Origin: Gemmatimonadota bacterium
GTDB taxonomy: Bacteria; Gemmatimonadota; Gemmatimonadetes; Palauibacterales; Palauibacteraceae
Length of the DNA: 34,247 nt
Assembly: GCA_022825725.1 (NCBI GenBank)
Contig: JAJDWE010000014.1
Location: 1-34,247, forward strand
Direction: 5' to 3'
Shown piece after piece: positions 1 to 7,466 of this stretch (its first letter is position 1; every line of letters begins with the position of its first letter). The position numbers and the translations under genes are program-made. Under the pieces are notes generated by a model that worked only from the letters and a program-made list of their open reading frames with translations, was not told where the DNA came from and ran no database searches.

Positions 1-112
1 TGCTCGCCTGCTCGCCTGCTCGCCTGCTCGCCTGCTCGCCTGCTCGCCTGCTCGCCTGCTCGCCTGCTCGCCTGCTCGCCTGCTCGCCTGCTCGCCTGCT
101 CGCCTGCTCGCC
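1..112. repeat. Octanucleotide tandem repeat (TGCTCGCC)x14
   Basis: Fourteen perfect, uninterrupted copies of the 8-bp unit TGCTCGCC fill the left edge and may continue beyond it. All three forward frames are open through it, and since 8 is not a multiple of 3, a change in copy number would shift any frame crossing it. The repeat runs into stop-poor sequence, but I see no gene clearly using it. The array is either a hypermutable microsatellite or an assembly-edge artefact. Confidence 0.95.
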
Positions 113-515
113 AATCTAATATGACCCACAAGCGTGCCGGCCACGTCCGGGGCCGCGCACTTCGTCCAACTCTTCGCCGAAGACGATCGCTTCAACGTGT
201 CGTCCATCGTCGCCGCCCCCCCGGTTTCCCGTGTCCCGCGCCGCCACCGCCGCCCGTACCGCGAACGCAACTTTTCCAAGCGCACTTGCTTCTTTCCTAC
301 GCGCGCGCGGGGCGTCTCACAACCACCAATTTTGGGGGGTCGCCCACCCATTTTGGGGGGTCGGCGGATCGCGCATCTCCGTTTAGGCGCGGTACTTAGC
401 GGGATTCGGGGAAGTGGCGGATGTGGAGCGTCCGGGGCGGGAACGGCGCGGCGGACGACTTCGGGGGTCGAACTCCGCCGTGGCCGACTCGCGACTCAGG
501 CCGCACATTGCTCGC
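113..515. other. Gene-free leader upstream of the tct operon
   Basis: No convincing gene lies between the octanucleotide array and tctC. The open frames here (for instance from 134 or 121) give arginine- and proline-rich translations with no recognisable domain, and the frame from 414 merely extends tctC upstream. The stretch contains a 21-bp tandem repeat (322-363). It presumably holds the operon promoter, but I cannot pick out convincing -35 and -10 boxes. Confidence 0.5.
322..363. repeat. Two tandem 21-bp repeats, possible operator
   Basis: Positions 322-342 and 343-363 match at 19 of 21 bases. The shared core is ATTTTGGGGGGTCG, beginning at 329 and again at 350. The 21-bp period is two helical turns, so both copies face the same side of the DNA. 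They lie about 150 bp upstream of the chosen tctC start. A direct-repeat binding site for an operon regulator is a reasonable inference; no regulator gene is adjacent in the window. Confidence 0.6.
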
Positions 516-1523
516 ATGGAACCCACGAGAGGGTGTCGACCGTCGTCCGAACGTCGAACCCCGGTCCGGTTCGCGGCGTTCGGTTTGGCCGCGCTCGCCC
601 TTGCCGGCTGTTCGTCATCCGGGGAGGAGGCGGCGTTTCCGAGCCGGGGCATCGAGATCGTCTCGTGGGCGACGCCGGGCGGACCGACGGACCTCCTCTC
701 GCGGGCCCTGGCCGAGGCCGCGCCGCCGCATTTCGAGGGCCGGCGCGTCACCGTCATGACCCGGCAGGGCGGGGCGGGCGCCGCGGGCATGCAGTACCTG
801 CAGGGACGGGAAGGCGACCCGCACGTGCTCGGCGTCTTCACGGCGAGCGGCACGGTGAACATGGCGACGGGGCGGATTCCGTTCTCTCCCGGGGATTTCA
901 CCCCCATCCTCCGCATCCAGATCGACCCCTTCCTGGTCGCCGTGCGGGACGACAGTCCCTTCCACACGCTCGGCGACCTGTTCGAGGCGGCACACGCCCG
1001 ACCCGGCGAGGTCTCGGTGTCGGGGTTCGGGGCGGCGTCGGCCCACTTCCTCGGCTTCGCCCGGCTGAGGGCGGCGGCGGGAGACCCGGACGTGCGGTGG
1101 ATCGCGTACGAGGGGTCGGCGGACGCGGTGGTGGCGGCGCTCGGGGGACACACGGACGCGGCGCACACGAACTACAACATCGTGCGCGAGCACCTGCGGG
1201 CGGGGACGATGCGGGTGCTGGGGGTGGCGCTTCCCGTCGAGGCGCTGCCGGAGACGCCGAGCTACGCGGAGCAGGGGTACGACCTGACGCCGGTCCACTG
1301 GCGCGGGGTCGTGGGACCGCCGGGGCTGGATCCGGCGCTGCGGGCGGATCTGCGCGAGCGGCTGATGGCCGCGATCGAGGACCCGGGGTTCCGCGAGTAC
1401 ATGGAGCGGGCCGCGCTCGAATACGCGACGATGGCGGACGCGGACGCGTTCGGCGTCTGGATGGCCGAGGAGGTGGCGACGAGCCGGGACATGCTGCGGC
1501 GGCTGGGAATCCTGGATGAGTAG
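516..1523 (+). CDS. tctC: TctC-type solute-binding lipoprotein of a tripartite tricarboxylate transporter
   Basis: Captures a carboxylate outside the inner membrane and hands it to the TctAB permease. The 335-residue protein begins with a basic stretch, a hydrophobic segment and the lipobox LALAGC (Cys32). The mature part carries the family pattern: IEIVSWATPGG near the start, GGAGAAGMQYL, and a late VVGPPGLDP segment, as in Bug/TctC proteins. Length is normal. I chose ATG 516 because it places the signal peptide at the N-terminus; the frame opens further upstream at 414, but that extension is arginine-rich and adds no domain. No strong ribosome site precedes it. Many TctC proteins are soluble and periplasmic, so lipid anchoring is a variation. 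The 3' end overlaps tctB by 8 bp. Substrate cannot be read from sequence. Confidence 0.88.
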   Translation: MEPTRGCRPSSERRTPVRFAAFGLAALALAGCSSSGEEAAFPSRGIEIVSWATPGGPTDLLSRALAEAAPPHFEGRRVTVMTRQGGAGAAGMQYLQGREGDPHVLGVFTASGTVNMATGRIPFSPGDFTPILRIQIDPFLVAVRDDSPFHTLGDLFEAAHARPGEVSVSGFGAASAHFLGFARLRAAAGDPDVRWIAYEGSADAVVAALGGHTDAAHTNYNIVREHLRAGTMRVLGVALPVEALPETPSYAEQGYDLTPVHWRGVVGPPGLDPALRADLRERLMAAIEDPGFREYMERAALEYATMADADAFGVWMAEEVATSRDMLRRLGILDE

Positions 1524-2013
1524 CGCCTCCGCGGGCGGGACGACGCGGTTGGGCCTGCTCGCGGAAGCCGGACTGCTCGCCGTCGTGGCGGCGGGGGTGC
1601 TGCTGGACTCGCGCTCCTACCCCGGATCGCTGGCCGAGGGGGCGCCGGGTCCGGCCTTCTTCCCGCGGCTGCTCGCCGTGCTGCTCATGGGCTGCGCGGC
1701 GTGGCTCGCGGTCCGGGCCGCGCGGCAGCCGCCGGAATCGGACCCGGGACGTTCCCGCGGGAACGCGGCCCCGGGCTCGGGAGCCGGCCGCGGGGTCCGT
1801 CTGGCGCTCGGAGCCGCGTGGATCGCCGTCTTCCTCCTCGCCTGGCCCCGGCTCGGGACCGTCCTGTCGGTTCCGCTCCTCGTCGCCGGGCTGATGTGGC
1901 TGACGGGCGAGCGCTCGCGGGTCGCGCTCATCGCCGTGCCGCTCGGCTTCGCCGCCTTCATCTACCTCGTGTTCATGGTGGTGCTCGGCGTACCGCTCCC
2001 GTCCGGGTTCTGA
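1516..2013 (+). CDS. tctB: TctB, small membrane subunit of tripartite tricarboxylate transporter
   Basis: A 165-residue membrane protein with about four hydrophobic segments: residues 10-27, 40-62, and two in the C-terminal half ending in FIYLVFMVVLGVPLPSG. That C-terminal pattern, the PGPAFFPRLLA motif near residue 40 and the position between a TctC and a TctA identify it as TctB, the poorly conserved small subunit. The ATG overlaps the tctC stop and tctA follows after 10 bp, so the three are almost certainly co-translated. The loop around residues 60-95 is Pro/Gly/Arg-rich and probably cytoplasmic. Confidence 0.85.
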   Translation: MSSASAGGTTRLGLLAEAGLLAVVAAGVLLDSRSYPGSLAEGAPGPAFFPRLLAVLLMGCAAWLAVRAARQPPESDPGRSRGNAAPGSGAGRGVRLALGAAWIAVFLLAWPRLGTVLSVPLLVAGLMWLTGERSRVALIAVPLGFAAFIYLVFMVVLGVPLPSGF

Positions 2014-2023
2014 CCCGCCGCCC

Positions 2024-3580
2024 GTGTCCGCCTTCCTCGACGGCCTGCTGACGGCGATCCAGCCCGGGAACCTCGCCGCGCTCCTCGCGGGGAGCCTCCT
2101 TGGCGTGTTCGCGGGCGCGATGCCGGGGCTGAGTTCGACGGTGGGCCTCGCGCTTGTCCTCCCCGTCACCTTCGCGCTCGACCCGACGCCGGCGCTCCTG
2201 ATGATGGTCTCGATCTACATGGCGGCGGAGTACGGCGGTTCGATCACCGCGATCGCGATCGGCGTGCCGGGGAGTTCGCCCGCCCTCGCCACGACCTTCG
2301 ACGGCTACGCCATGACGCGGCGCGGCGAGGCGGGACGCGCGCTCGGAATCTCCCTCTTCTCCAGCATGAGCGGCGGGCTCCTCGGCACCGTCCTTCTCGT
2401 CCTGGCGCTGGGGCCGCTGTCGCGGGCGGCGATCGCCTTCGGGCCGGCGGAGTACTTCGGGCTCGGCGTGTTCGGGCTCTCCATCGTCGCGAACCTCGTG
2501 GGAAAGGACCCGTTCAAGGGGATCGTGAGCGCGCTCCTCGGACTTCTCTTCTTCGTCGTCGGGCTCGACGTGCTCACGGGGGCGCCTCGGCTCACGTTCG
2601 GCACGAACGCGCTCATGGACGGTCTCGGGCTCGTGCCCATGCTGATCGGCTTCTTCGCGATCGCGGAGGCGCTCGCGGCGGTGACGGGCCGGCGCAGGTC
2701 GACGCCCCCCGGGAGCGGCATCGCGGGCGCCCTCCCGAAGGCCCGCGAGCTGTTCGGGCTGTGGCGCACGATTCTGCGGGGATCGGCCATCGGGGGCCTG
2801 ATCGGAGCCATCCCCGGGGCCGGGGCGACGATCGCCTCCATCGTGGCGTGGAACGAGGAGCGCCGGGTCTCGAAGACGCCGGAGCGGTTCGGGACGGGCC
2901 TGCCGGCGGGAATCGCCGCGCCGGAGGCCGCGAACAACTCCTGCGTGGGGGCGGCGATGATCCCGCTCCTCGCGCTCGGAATCCCCGGTTCCGCCAGCGC
3001 CGCGGTCCTCCTCGGGGGCCTCACCGTGCAGGGGGTGGCGCCCGGCCCGCTGCTCATGACGGAGCGCTCCGAACTCGTCTACGCGCTGTACGCGGGGTTC
3101 GTGGTGGCGGTGCTCCTCATGCTGGCCGTGGGGCGCCTCGGGATCCCCCTCTGGACGCGGGTGGTGCGGCTGCGGCCGTCGATCCTGATGCCGCTCGTCG
3201 TCGCGATCTCCCTCGTGGGCACGTTTTCCCTCCGCGGCAACGCGGCGGATGCGTGGGCCGCCCTCTTCTTCGGGCTCGTCGGCTTCGCTATGCTGCGAGG
3301 CGGCTACCCGCTGGCGCCGGCGGTGCTCGGCCTCATCCTCGGTCCCATGATCGAGACGAACTATCGGCGGGCGCTGAGCCTGTCCTCCGGGTCGCACTCG
3401 GTCTTCCTGGAGAGCCCGATCAGCCTGGTGCTGCTCGTGCTGGCGGCGGTGAGCTTCGCGGCCCCGGCGGTCCGCAGCCGCCTGATTTCCGGGAGGGCGC
3501 GAGGGCCCGAACCCGAACCCGACGCACCCGAAGGCCCCGACACACACGACCACGAACCCCGGCGAGAGGAACACGAGTGA
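2024..3580 (+). CDS. tctA: TctA, large permease subunit of tripartite tricarboxylate transporter
   Basis: A 518-residue polytopic membrane protein of the usual TctA length. The two diagnostic inverted-repeat motifs are present: GAMPGLSSTVGLALVLP near residue 30 and IGAIPGAGATIASIVAWNEE near residue 260, followed by APEAANNSCVGAAMIPLLAL and GIPGSASAAVLLGG. These build the substrate channel driven by an ion gradient. The start is GTG at 2024, 10 bp after tctB. The C-terminus is a charged, proline-rich tail. The stop overlaps the GTG of the next gene by 4 bp (GTGA), coupling transport to the MmgE/PrpD enzyme. Confidence 0.95.
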   Translation: MSAFLDGLLTAIQPGNLAALLAGSLLGVFAGAMPGLSSTVGLALVLPVTFALDPTPALLMMVSIYMAAEYGGSITAIAIGVPGSSPALATTFDGYAMTRRGEAGRALGISLFSSMSGGLLGTVLLVLALGPLSRAAIAFGPAEYFGLGVFGLSIVANLVGKDPFKGIVSALLGLLFFVVGLDVLTGAPRLTFGTNALMDGLGLVPMLIGFFAIAEALAAVTGRRRSTPPGSGIAGALPKARELFGLWRTILRGSAIGGLIGAIPGAGATIASIVAWNEERRVSKTPERFGTGLPAGIAAPEAANNSCVGAAMIPLLALGIPGSASAAVLLGGLTVQGVAPGPLLMTERSELVYALYAGFVVAVLLMLAVGRLGIPLWTRVVRLRPSILMPLVVAISLVGTFSLRGNAADAWAALFFGLVGFAMLRGGYPLAPAVLGLILGPMIETNYRRALSLSSGSHSVFLESPISLVLLVLAAVSFAAPAVRSRLISGRARGPEPEPDAPEGPDTHDHEPRREEHE

Positions 3581-4992
3581 GCGCGACGCGTGCGGTCATC
3601 GACTTCATACTCGAGACATCGATCGACGACTTCCCCGAGAGACTGCTGGCCGAGGGGCGGCGGTGCGTGACCGACGGCACCGGCGTGATCCTGGCCGGCT
3701 CGACGGACGCCTGCTCGCGCATCGTCCGCGACCAGATCGCCGTGCAGGGCGGGAAGGCGCAGGCGACGGTGCTGGGCCCGCCGGACGTGCGCGCCCCCGC
3801 CTCGCTCGCCGCCCGGGCGAACGGCACGGCGGGCCACGCGATGGATTTCGACGACACGCAGCTCTCGAACGCGCCGGACCGGATCTTCGGGCTCCTCACG
3901 CACCCGACGGTCGCCCCGCTCGCGGCGGGATACGCGATGGCGGAGAGGGAAGGGGCCACGGGGGCCGGGTTCCTGGAGGCCTTCCTCATCGGGTTCGAGG
4001 TGGAGTGCAAGATCGCCGAGGCGATCGACCCGAGGCACTACATGGAGGGGTTCCACTCGACGGCGACGATCGGCACGCTCGGCGCCTGCGCCACGGCGGC
4101 GAAGCTGGCCGGCCTGGGGGCGGACGACCTCGCGATGGCGCTCGGGATCGCGGCGAGCCTGTCGTCGGGGATCCGGCTCGGGTTCGGCACGATGACGAAG
4201 CCGCTCCACGCGGGCCGGGCCGCGGAAAACGGCATCCTGGCGGTCGACCTCGCCGCCCGCGGCTTCACCGCCGGGCACGACGCGCTGGAGGCGCCGTGGG
4301 GCTTCTTCCGCGTCTTCGGCGGCGGCTTCGAGCCCGAGCGGCTGGTCGGCGCCCTGGGCTCCCCGTACACGTTGCTCGACCCCGGCGTGTCCGTGAAGCC
4401 GTTCCCGTCGGGGAGCCTCGGCCACCCCAGCATGGCCGCGATGCTCGAACTCGTCACCGAGCACGACCTCGCGCCCGATGATGTCGCCGAAATCACCTTC
4501 CGCGCCGGGCACAACATCCTCAACCCGCTCCGCTATCCCGTGCCGCGCAACGAACTCGAGGCGAAGTTCTGCATCCCCTTCGTCCTCTCCAGCATCGTCC
4601 TTCGGCGGCGGGCCGGGATCCGCGAGTTCCACGACGACTTCGTCCTCTCGGAGGAGGCGGCGGACATGATGCGCCGGGTCACGGTGACGTTCGACGAGGA
4701 GATCGACGCCCGCGGCTACGACCGCATGCGGAGCGCGATCGACGTGCGGCTCCGCGACGGAACCGAGCTTCACACCGAGGCGGACACGTATCCCGGAGGA
4801 CCGGAGCGGCCGCTCACCCGGGAGGAGCTGCACGACAAGTTCCGGGACTGCGCGAGCCTCGCGATGGACGACGCGCGGATCGACGGCGCGCTGGACCGGC
4901 TCGAACGCGTGGACGACCTCGCGCACATCGCCGACCTCGTGGAAGCGCTCTCGACGGCCCCGGCCCGCGCCGCCGCCGGAGTCCCCGCGTGA
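3577..4992 (+). CDS. MmgE/PrpD family protein (2-methylcitrate dehydratase / cis-aconitate decarboxylase-like)
   Basis: A 471-residue cytoplasmic enzyme of the MmgE/PrpD superfamily, which dehydrates 2-methylcitrate or decarboxylates cis-aconitate-like acids without an iron-sulfur cluster. Visible family motifs are GHAMDFDDTQ near residue 90, GFHSTATIGT near residue 160 and TKPLHAGRAAENG near residue 210, which hold the Asp, Thr, His and Lys residues lining the active site in characterised members. The helical and lid domains both look complete. The GTG start overlaps the tctA stop by 4 bp and follows an AGAGGA ribosome site at 3565-3570. Being the first gene after the transporter, it likely acts on the imported acid. 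No other methylcitrate-cycle gene (prpB, prpC) is present, so a substrate other than 2-methylcitrate is quite possible. Confidence 0.9.
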   Translation: MSATRAVIDFILETSIDDFPERLLAEGRRCVTDGTGVILAGSTDACSRIVRDQIAVQGGKAQATVLGPPDVRAPASLAARANGTAGHAMDFDDTQLSNAPDRIFGLLTHPTVAPLAAGYAMAEREGATGAGFLEAFLIGFEVECKIAEAIDPRHYMEGFHSTATIGTLGACATAAKLAGLGADDLAMALGIAASLSSGIRLGFGTMTKPLHAGRAAENGILAVDLAARGFTAGHDALEAPWGFFRVFGGGFEPERLVGALGSPYTLLDPGVSVKPFPSGSLGHPSMAAMLELVTEHDLAPDDVAEITFRAGHNILNPLRYPVPRNELEAKFCIPFVLSSIVLRRRAGIREFHDDFVLSEEAADMMRRVTVTFDEEIDARGYDRMRSAIDVRLRDGTELHTEADTYPGGPERPLTREELHDKFRDCASLAMDDARIDGALDRLERVDDLAHIADLVEALSTAPARAAAGVPA

Positions 4993-6968
4993 TGCGCCGC
5001 GCTCCCCGCGGGCTCGCGCTGCTGGGCGCGCTGTGGCTCGCGGCCTGCGGCGATGCGGCCCGCTCGGGCGAGGGGACGGACGCGGCCCCGGACGCGGCGG
5101 CGGACGCGGCGGGGCGCGGACCCTACGATGCGCTCCAGGTGGAGACGGATCTCATGGTGGAGATGCGCGACGGGATCCGCCTCGCGACGGACGTCTACCG
5201 TCCCTCGCGCGAATACGAGCCCGTGGATGGACCGTTTCCCGTCCTCCTCCACCGGACCCCGTACGACAAGACCTCGCGCGGACTCGTGGACCAGGCGCGC
5301 TGGTTCACGACGCACGGCTACGTCGTCGTGCTGCAGGACACGCGCGGGCTCTACGCCTCCGAGGGCACCTTCCAGAAGTACCACGAGTTCGACGCCCCCG
5401 ACGGCTACGACACGATCGAGTGGATCACGGGGCTCGACTACGCGGAACCCTCCGTCGGCATGTGGGGCACCTCCTACGGCGCGCACACGCAGGCCGACGC
5501 CGCCAAGCTGAACCCGCCGGGACTCCGGACGCTCGCGCTCACGATGGGAGGCCTCTCCGACGCCTGGACGCACAAGGTCCGCAACCACGGCGCGCTCGAA
5601 CTCGGCCAGCAGCTCGGCTGGGCCCACCTCCAGCTCGCCGCGGTGGCGGACGACCCCGAGATCCGCCTCCGGCTCGCCGAGGAGCCGCCGTCGGACTGGT
5701 TCCCCGACACGCCCTTCCAAAAGGGGGAGAACCCGCTCTCCGTCGCCCCGAATTTCGAGGACTACTACCTCACGATGCAAAACCACGGGGACTACGACGA
5801 ATATTTTCGAGGCATCGGCCGCAACTGGGTCGAGTACTACGACGAGACGTCGGACGTCCCGATGCTGCACGTCGGCGGCTGGTACGACTCCTACGCGCCG
5901 GGCACGATCCAGAGCTTCGTCGAACTCTCGCGGCGGAAGTCGTCGCCCATGACGCTCCTCATGGGCCCGTGGACGCACGGCGGGAACAGCCGCTCCTACG
6001 CCGGCGACATCGAGTTCGGAGCCGAGGCCGCGGTCGAGGATTTCTCGCGCGAGTTCCACCTGCGCTGGTTCGACCGGCACCTCCGCGGGCAGGTCGCGAA
6101 TGAGCTGTTCGAGGGCGACGACCGGCTCGCGGGCGAGGCCGCCGGTCCCGTCACGATCTTCGTCATGGGAGGCGGCGACGGCCGCCGCGACGGGAACGGA
6201 CGGCTCTTCCACGGCGGCGAGTGGCGCACCGCGCAGGCCTGGCCGCTCGAGGGGACGGAAGTGACGTCCTTCTACCTCCGCGCGGGGGGCGCGCTCACGC
6301 GCGAGGCTCCCGGCGCGGACGAGGGGTCGACGTCCTACACCTACGATCCCGAGCACCCGGTGCCCACGATCGGCGGGGCCTTCTCCGGCGCGCTGAAGCG
6401 GGGCGGCTACGACCAGCGCGAGCGCACCTTCCGCTCGCTCGAGGGCGGCTCCGAGAACGGCTTCTTCGCCTCCGAGGTCGACGGCCGCCGGACCGCCGAC
6501 CGGACCGACGTCCTCGTGTTCGAGACCGCGCCCCTGGCGGAGGACCTGGAGGTCATCGGCCCGGTCACCGCCACGCTGTGGACCTCGTCCACCGCCCCCG
6601 ACACCGACTTCACCGCCAAGCTCGTCGACGTCTATCCCCCGAACGCAGACTATCCCGAGGGCTTCGACCTCAACATCACCGACGGCATCCTCCGCGCCCG
6701 CTACCGGGATTCCCGCGAGCGGGAGACGCTGATGACGCCCGGAGAGGTCTACGAGATGGAGATCCGGCTCTTCCCGACGGCGAACCGGTTCCGGGCCGGC
6801 CACCGCATCCGGCTCGAAATCTCGAGTTCCAACTATCCCCGCTTCGACGTGAACCCCAACACCGGCGAACCGCTGGGGCGCCACACGCGCATGGTCCCGG
6901 CCGACAACACCGTCCATCACGCCGCCGCCCGCGCGTCGGCGATCCACCTCCCGCTCCAAAGGAGATAG
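4992..6968 (+). CDS. CocE/NonD family lipoprotein hydrolase (X-Pro dipeptidyl-peptidase S15-like)
   Basis: A 658-residue serine hydrolase exported as a lipoprotein: the signal peptide ends in WLAAC (Cys19). Domains in order are the alpha/beta hydrolase core (about residues 50-350) and a C-terminal jelly-roll (about 400-650). The triad is visible as Ser161 in GTSYG, Asp299 in GGWYDSY and His329 in GPWTHGG. Family members cleave esters, acyl groups or X-Pro peptides. ATG 4992 overlaps the preceding stop by one base (TGATG); the GTG one codon earlier is less likely. An envelope ester or amide hydrolase downstream of an organic-acid importer suggests it releases the transported acid from a conjugate, which is inference. 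Confidence 0.9.
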   Translation: MRRAPRGLALLGALWLAACGDAARSGEGTDAAPDAAADAAGRGPYDALQVETDLMVEMRDGIRLATDVYRPSREYEPVDGPFPVLLHRTPYDKTSRGLVDQARWFTTHGYVVVLQDTRGLYASEGTFQKYHEFDAPDGYDTIEWITGLDYAEPSVGMWGTSYGAHTQADAAKLNPPGLRTLALTMGGLSDAWTHKVRNHGALELGQQLGWAHLQLAAVADDPEIRLRLAEEPPSDWFPDTPFQKGENPLSVAPNFEDYYLTMQNHGDYDEYFRGIGRNWVEYYDETSDVPMLHVGGWYDSYAPGTIQSFVELSRRKSSPMTLLMGPWTHGGNSRSYAGDIEFGAEAAVEDFSREFHLRWFDRHLRGQVANELFEGDDRLAGEAAGPVTIFVMGGGDGRRDGNGRLFHGGEWRTAQAWPLEGTEVTSFYLRAGGALTREAPGADEGSTSYTYDPEHPVPTIGGAFSGALKRGGYDQRERTFRSLEGGSENGFFASEVDGRRTADRTDVLVFETAPLAEDLEVIGPVTATLWTSSTAPDTDFTAKLVDVYPPNADYPEGFDLNITDGILRARYRDSRERETLMTPGEVYEMEIRLFPTANRFRAGHRIRLEISSSNYPRFDVNPNTGEPLGRHTRMVPADNTVHHAAARASAIHLPLQRR

Positions 6969-6971
6969 ACC

Positions 6972-7376
6972 GTGCAAGACGTCAACTGGCTCGCCATCCT
7001 GGTCGCCGGAGTCGTCCCCCTGGTCGTCGGCTTCCTGTGGTACGGCTCGATCTTCGGCAAGCAGTGGCTCGCGCTCATGGAGACCACCGCCGAGGAGATC
7101 CAGAAGGACTTCAACCCGGTGAAGACGCACGGGGCGAGTTTCGTCCTCTCGCTCGTCACCGCCTACGTCCTCGCGCAACTCCTCGCCGTGATGGGCGGCT
7201 CGGGCGCGATGATCGGAGTCCACGTGGGGCTGCTGGTCACGATCGGCTTCGTCCTCAACGTCGGCTACCAGGGCGTGGCCTACGAGCAGCGAAAGCCCGG
7301 AATCTTCTTCCTGAGCCTCGGCTACAACGCCGTCGCCCTCATCGGACAGGCGGTCGTGCTCGCCGTCTGGCCCTGA
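6972..7376 (+). CDS. DUF1761 family membrane protein
   Basis: A 134-residue protein with four predicted membrane helices: about residues 6-24, 52-70, 80-100 and 113-132. The pattern VNWLAILVAGVVPLVVGFLWYG, then FGKQW and a helix beginning SFVLSLVTAYVLA, matches the DUF1761 family, whose function is unknown. The GTG start at 6972 is preceded by an excellent ribosome site (AAAGGAGA, 6958-6965) lying in the end of the preceding gene, 3 bp away. It is the last gene of the tct operon, and no clear terminator follows. Confidence 0.88.
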   Translation: MQDVNWLAILVAGVVPLVVGFLWYGSIFGKQWLALMETTAEEIQKDFNPVKTHGASFVLSLVTAYVLAQLLAVMGGSGAMIGVHVGLLVTIGFVLNVGYQGVAYEQRKPGIFFLSLGYNAVALIGQAVVLAVWP

Positions 7377-7428
7377 CCGAGGCCGTTGAGGATCCGTTGA
7401 TCCGGAGGGGGAAGTAGAACTCGGAAGC

Positions 7429-7458
7429 TTGGCACGCTCGACGACTTCAGAGTAGGTT
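7429..7458 (+). promoter_or_regulatory. Candidate promoter of the AlbA-type regulator gene
   Basis: TTGGCA (7429-7434), an 18-bp spacer and TAGGTT (7453-7458) resemble a housekeeping promoter. Transcription would start around 7465, essentially at the ATG at 7467, implying a leaderless or nearly leaderless message; no ribosome site is visible there. Found by eye only. Confidence 0.35.
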
Positions 7459-7466
7459 TCCGAGTA

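Noticed and set aside
134-515. Open frame from 134 (GTG) reading HFVQLFAEDDRFNVSSIVAAP before running through tctC out of frame
   Set aside because: No recognisable domain, no ribosome site, and the rest of the frame is the arginine- and glycine-rich shadow of tctC.
1973-3574. Long minus-strand open frame (533 codons) opposite tctA
   Set aside because: Translation is an Arg/Glu/His-rich string typical of the antisense of GC-rich coding DNA; tctA on the plus strand has clear family motifs.
3577-4992. Calling the MmgE/PrpD gene prpD (methylcitrate cycle)
   Set aside because: No prpB, prpC or acnD is nearby and the family covers several substrates, so the specific symbol is not justified.
4770-7223. 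817-codon minus-strand frame opposite the CocE gene
   Set aside because: Shadow of a plus-strand gene with an intact catalytic triad; the antisense product has no recognisable domain.
7390-7403. Small hairpin GGATC-CGTT-GATCC after the DUF1761 gene as a terminator
   Set aside because: Only five base pairs and no T-run follows, so it does not meet the pattern of an intrinsic terminator.
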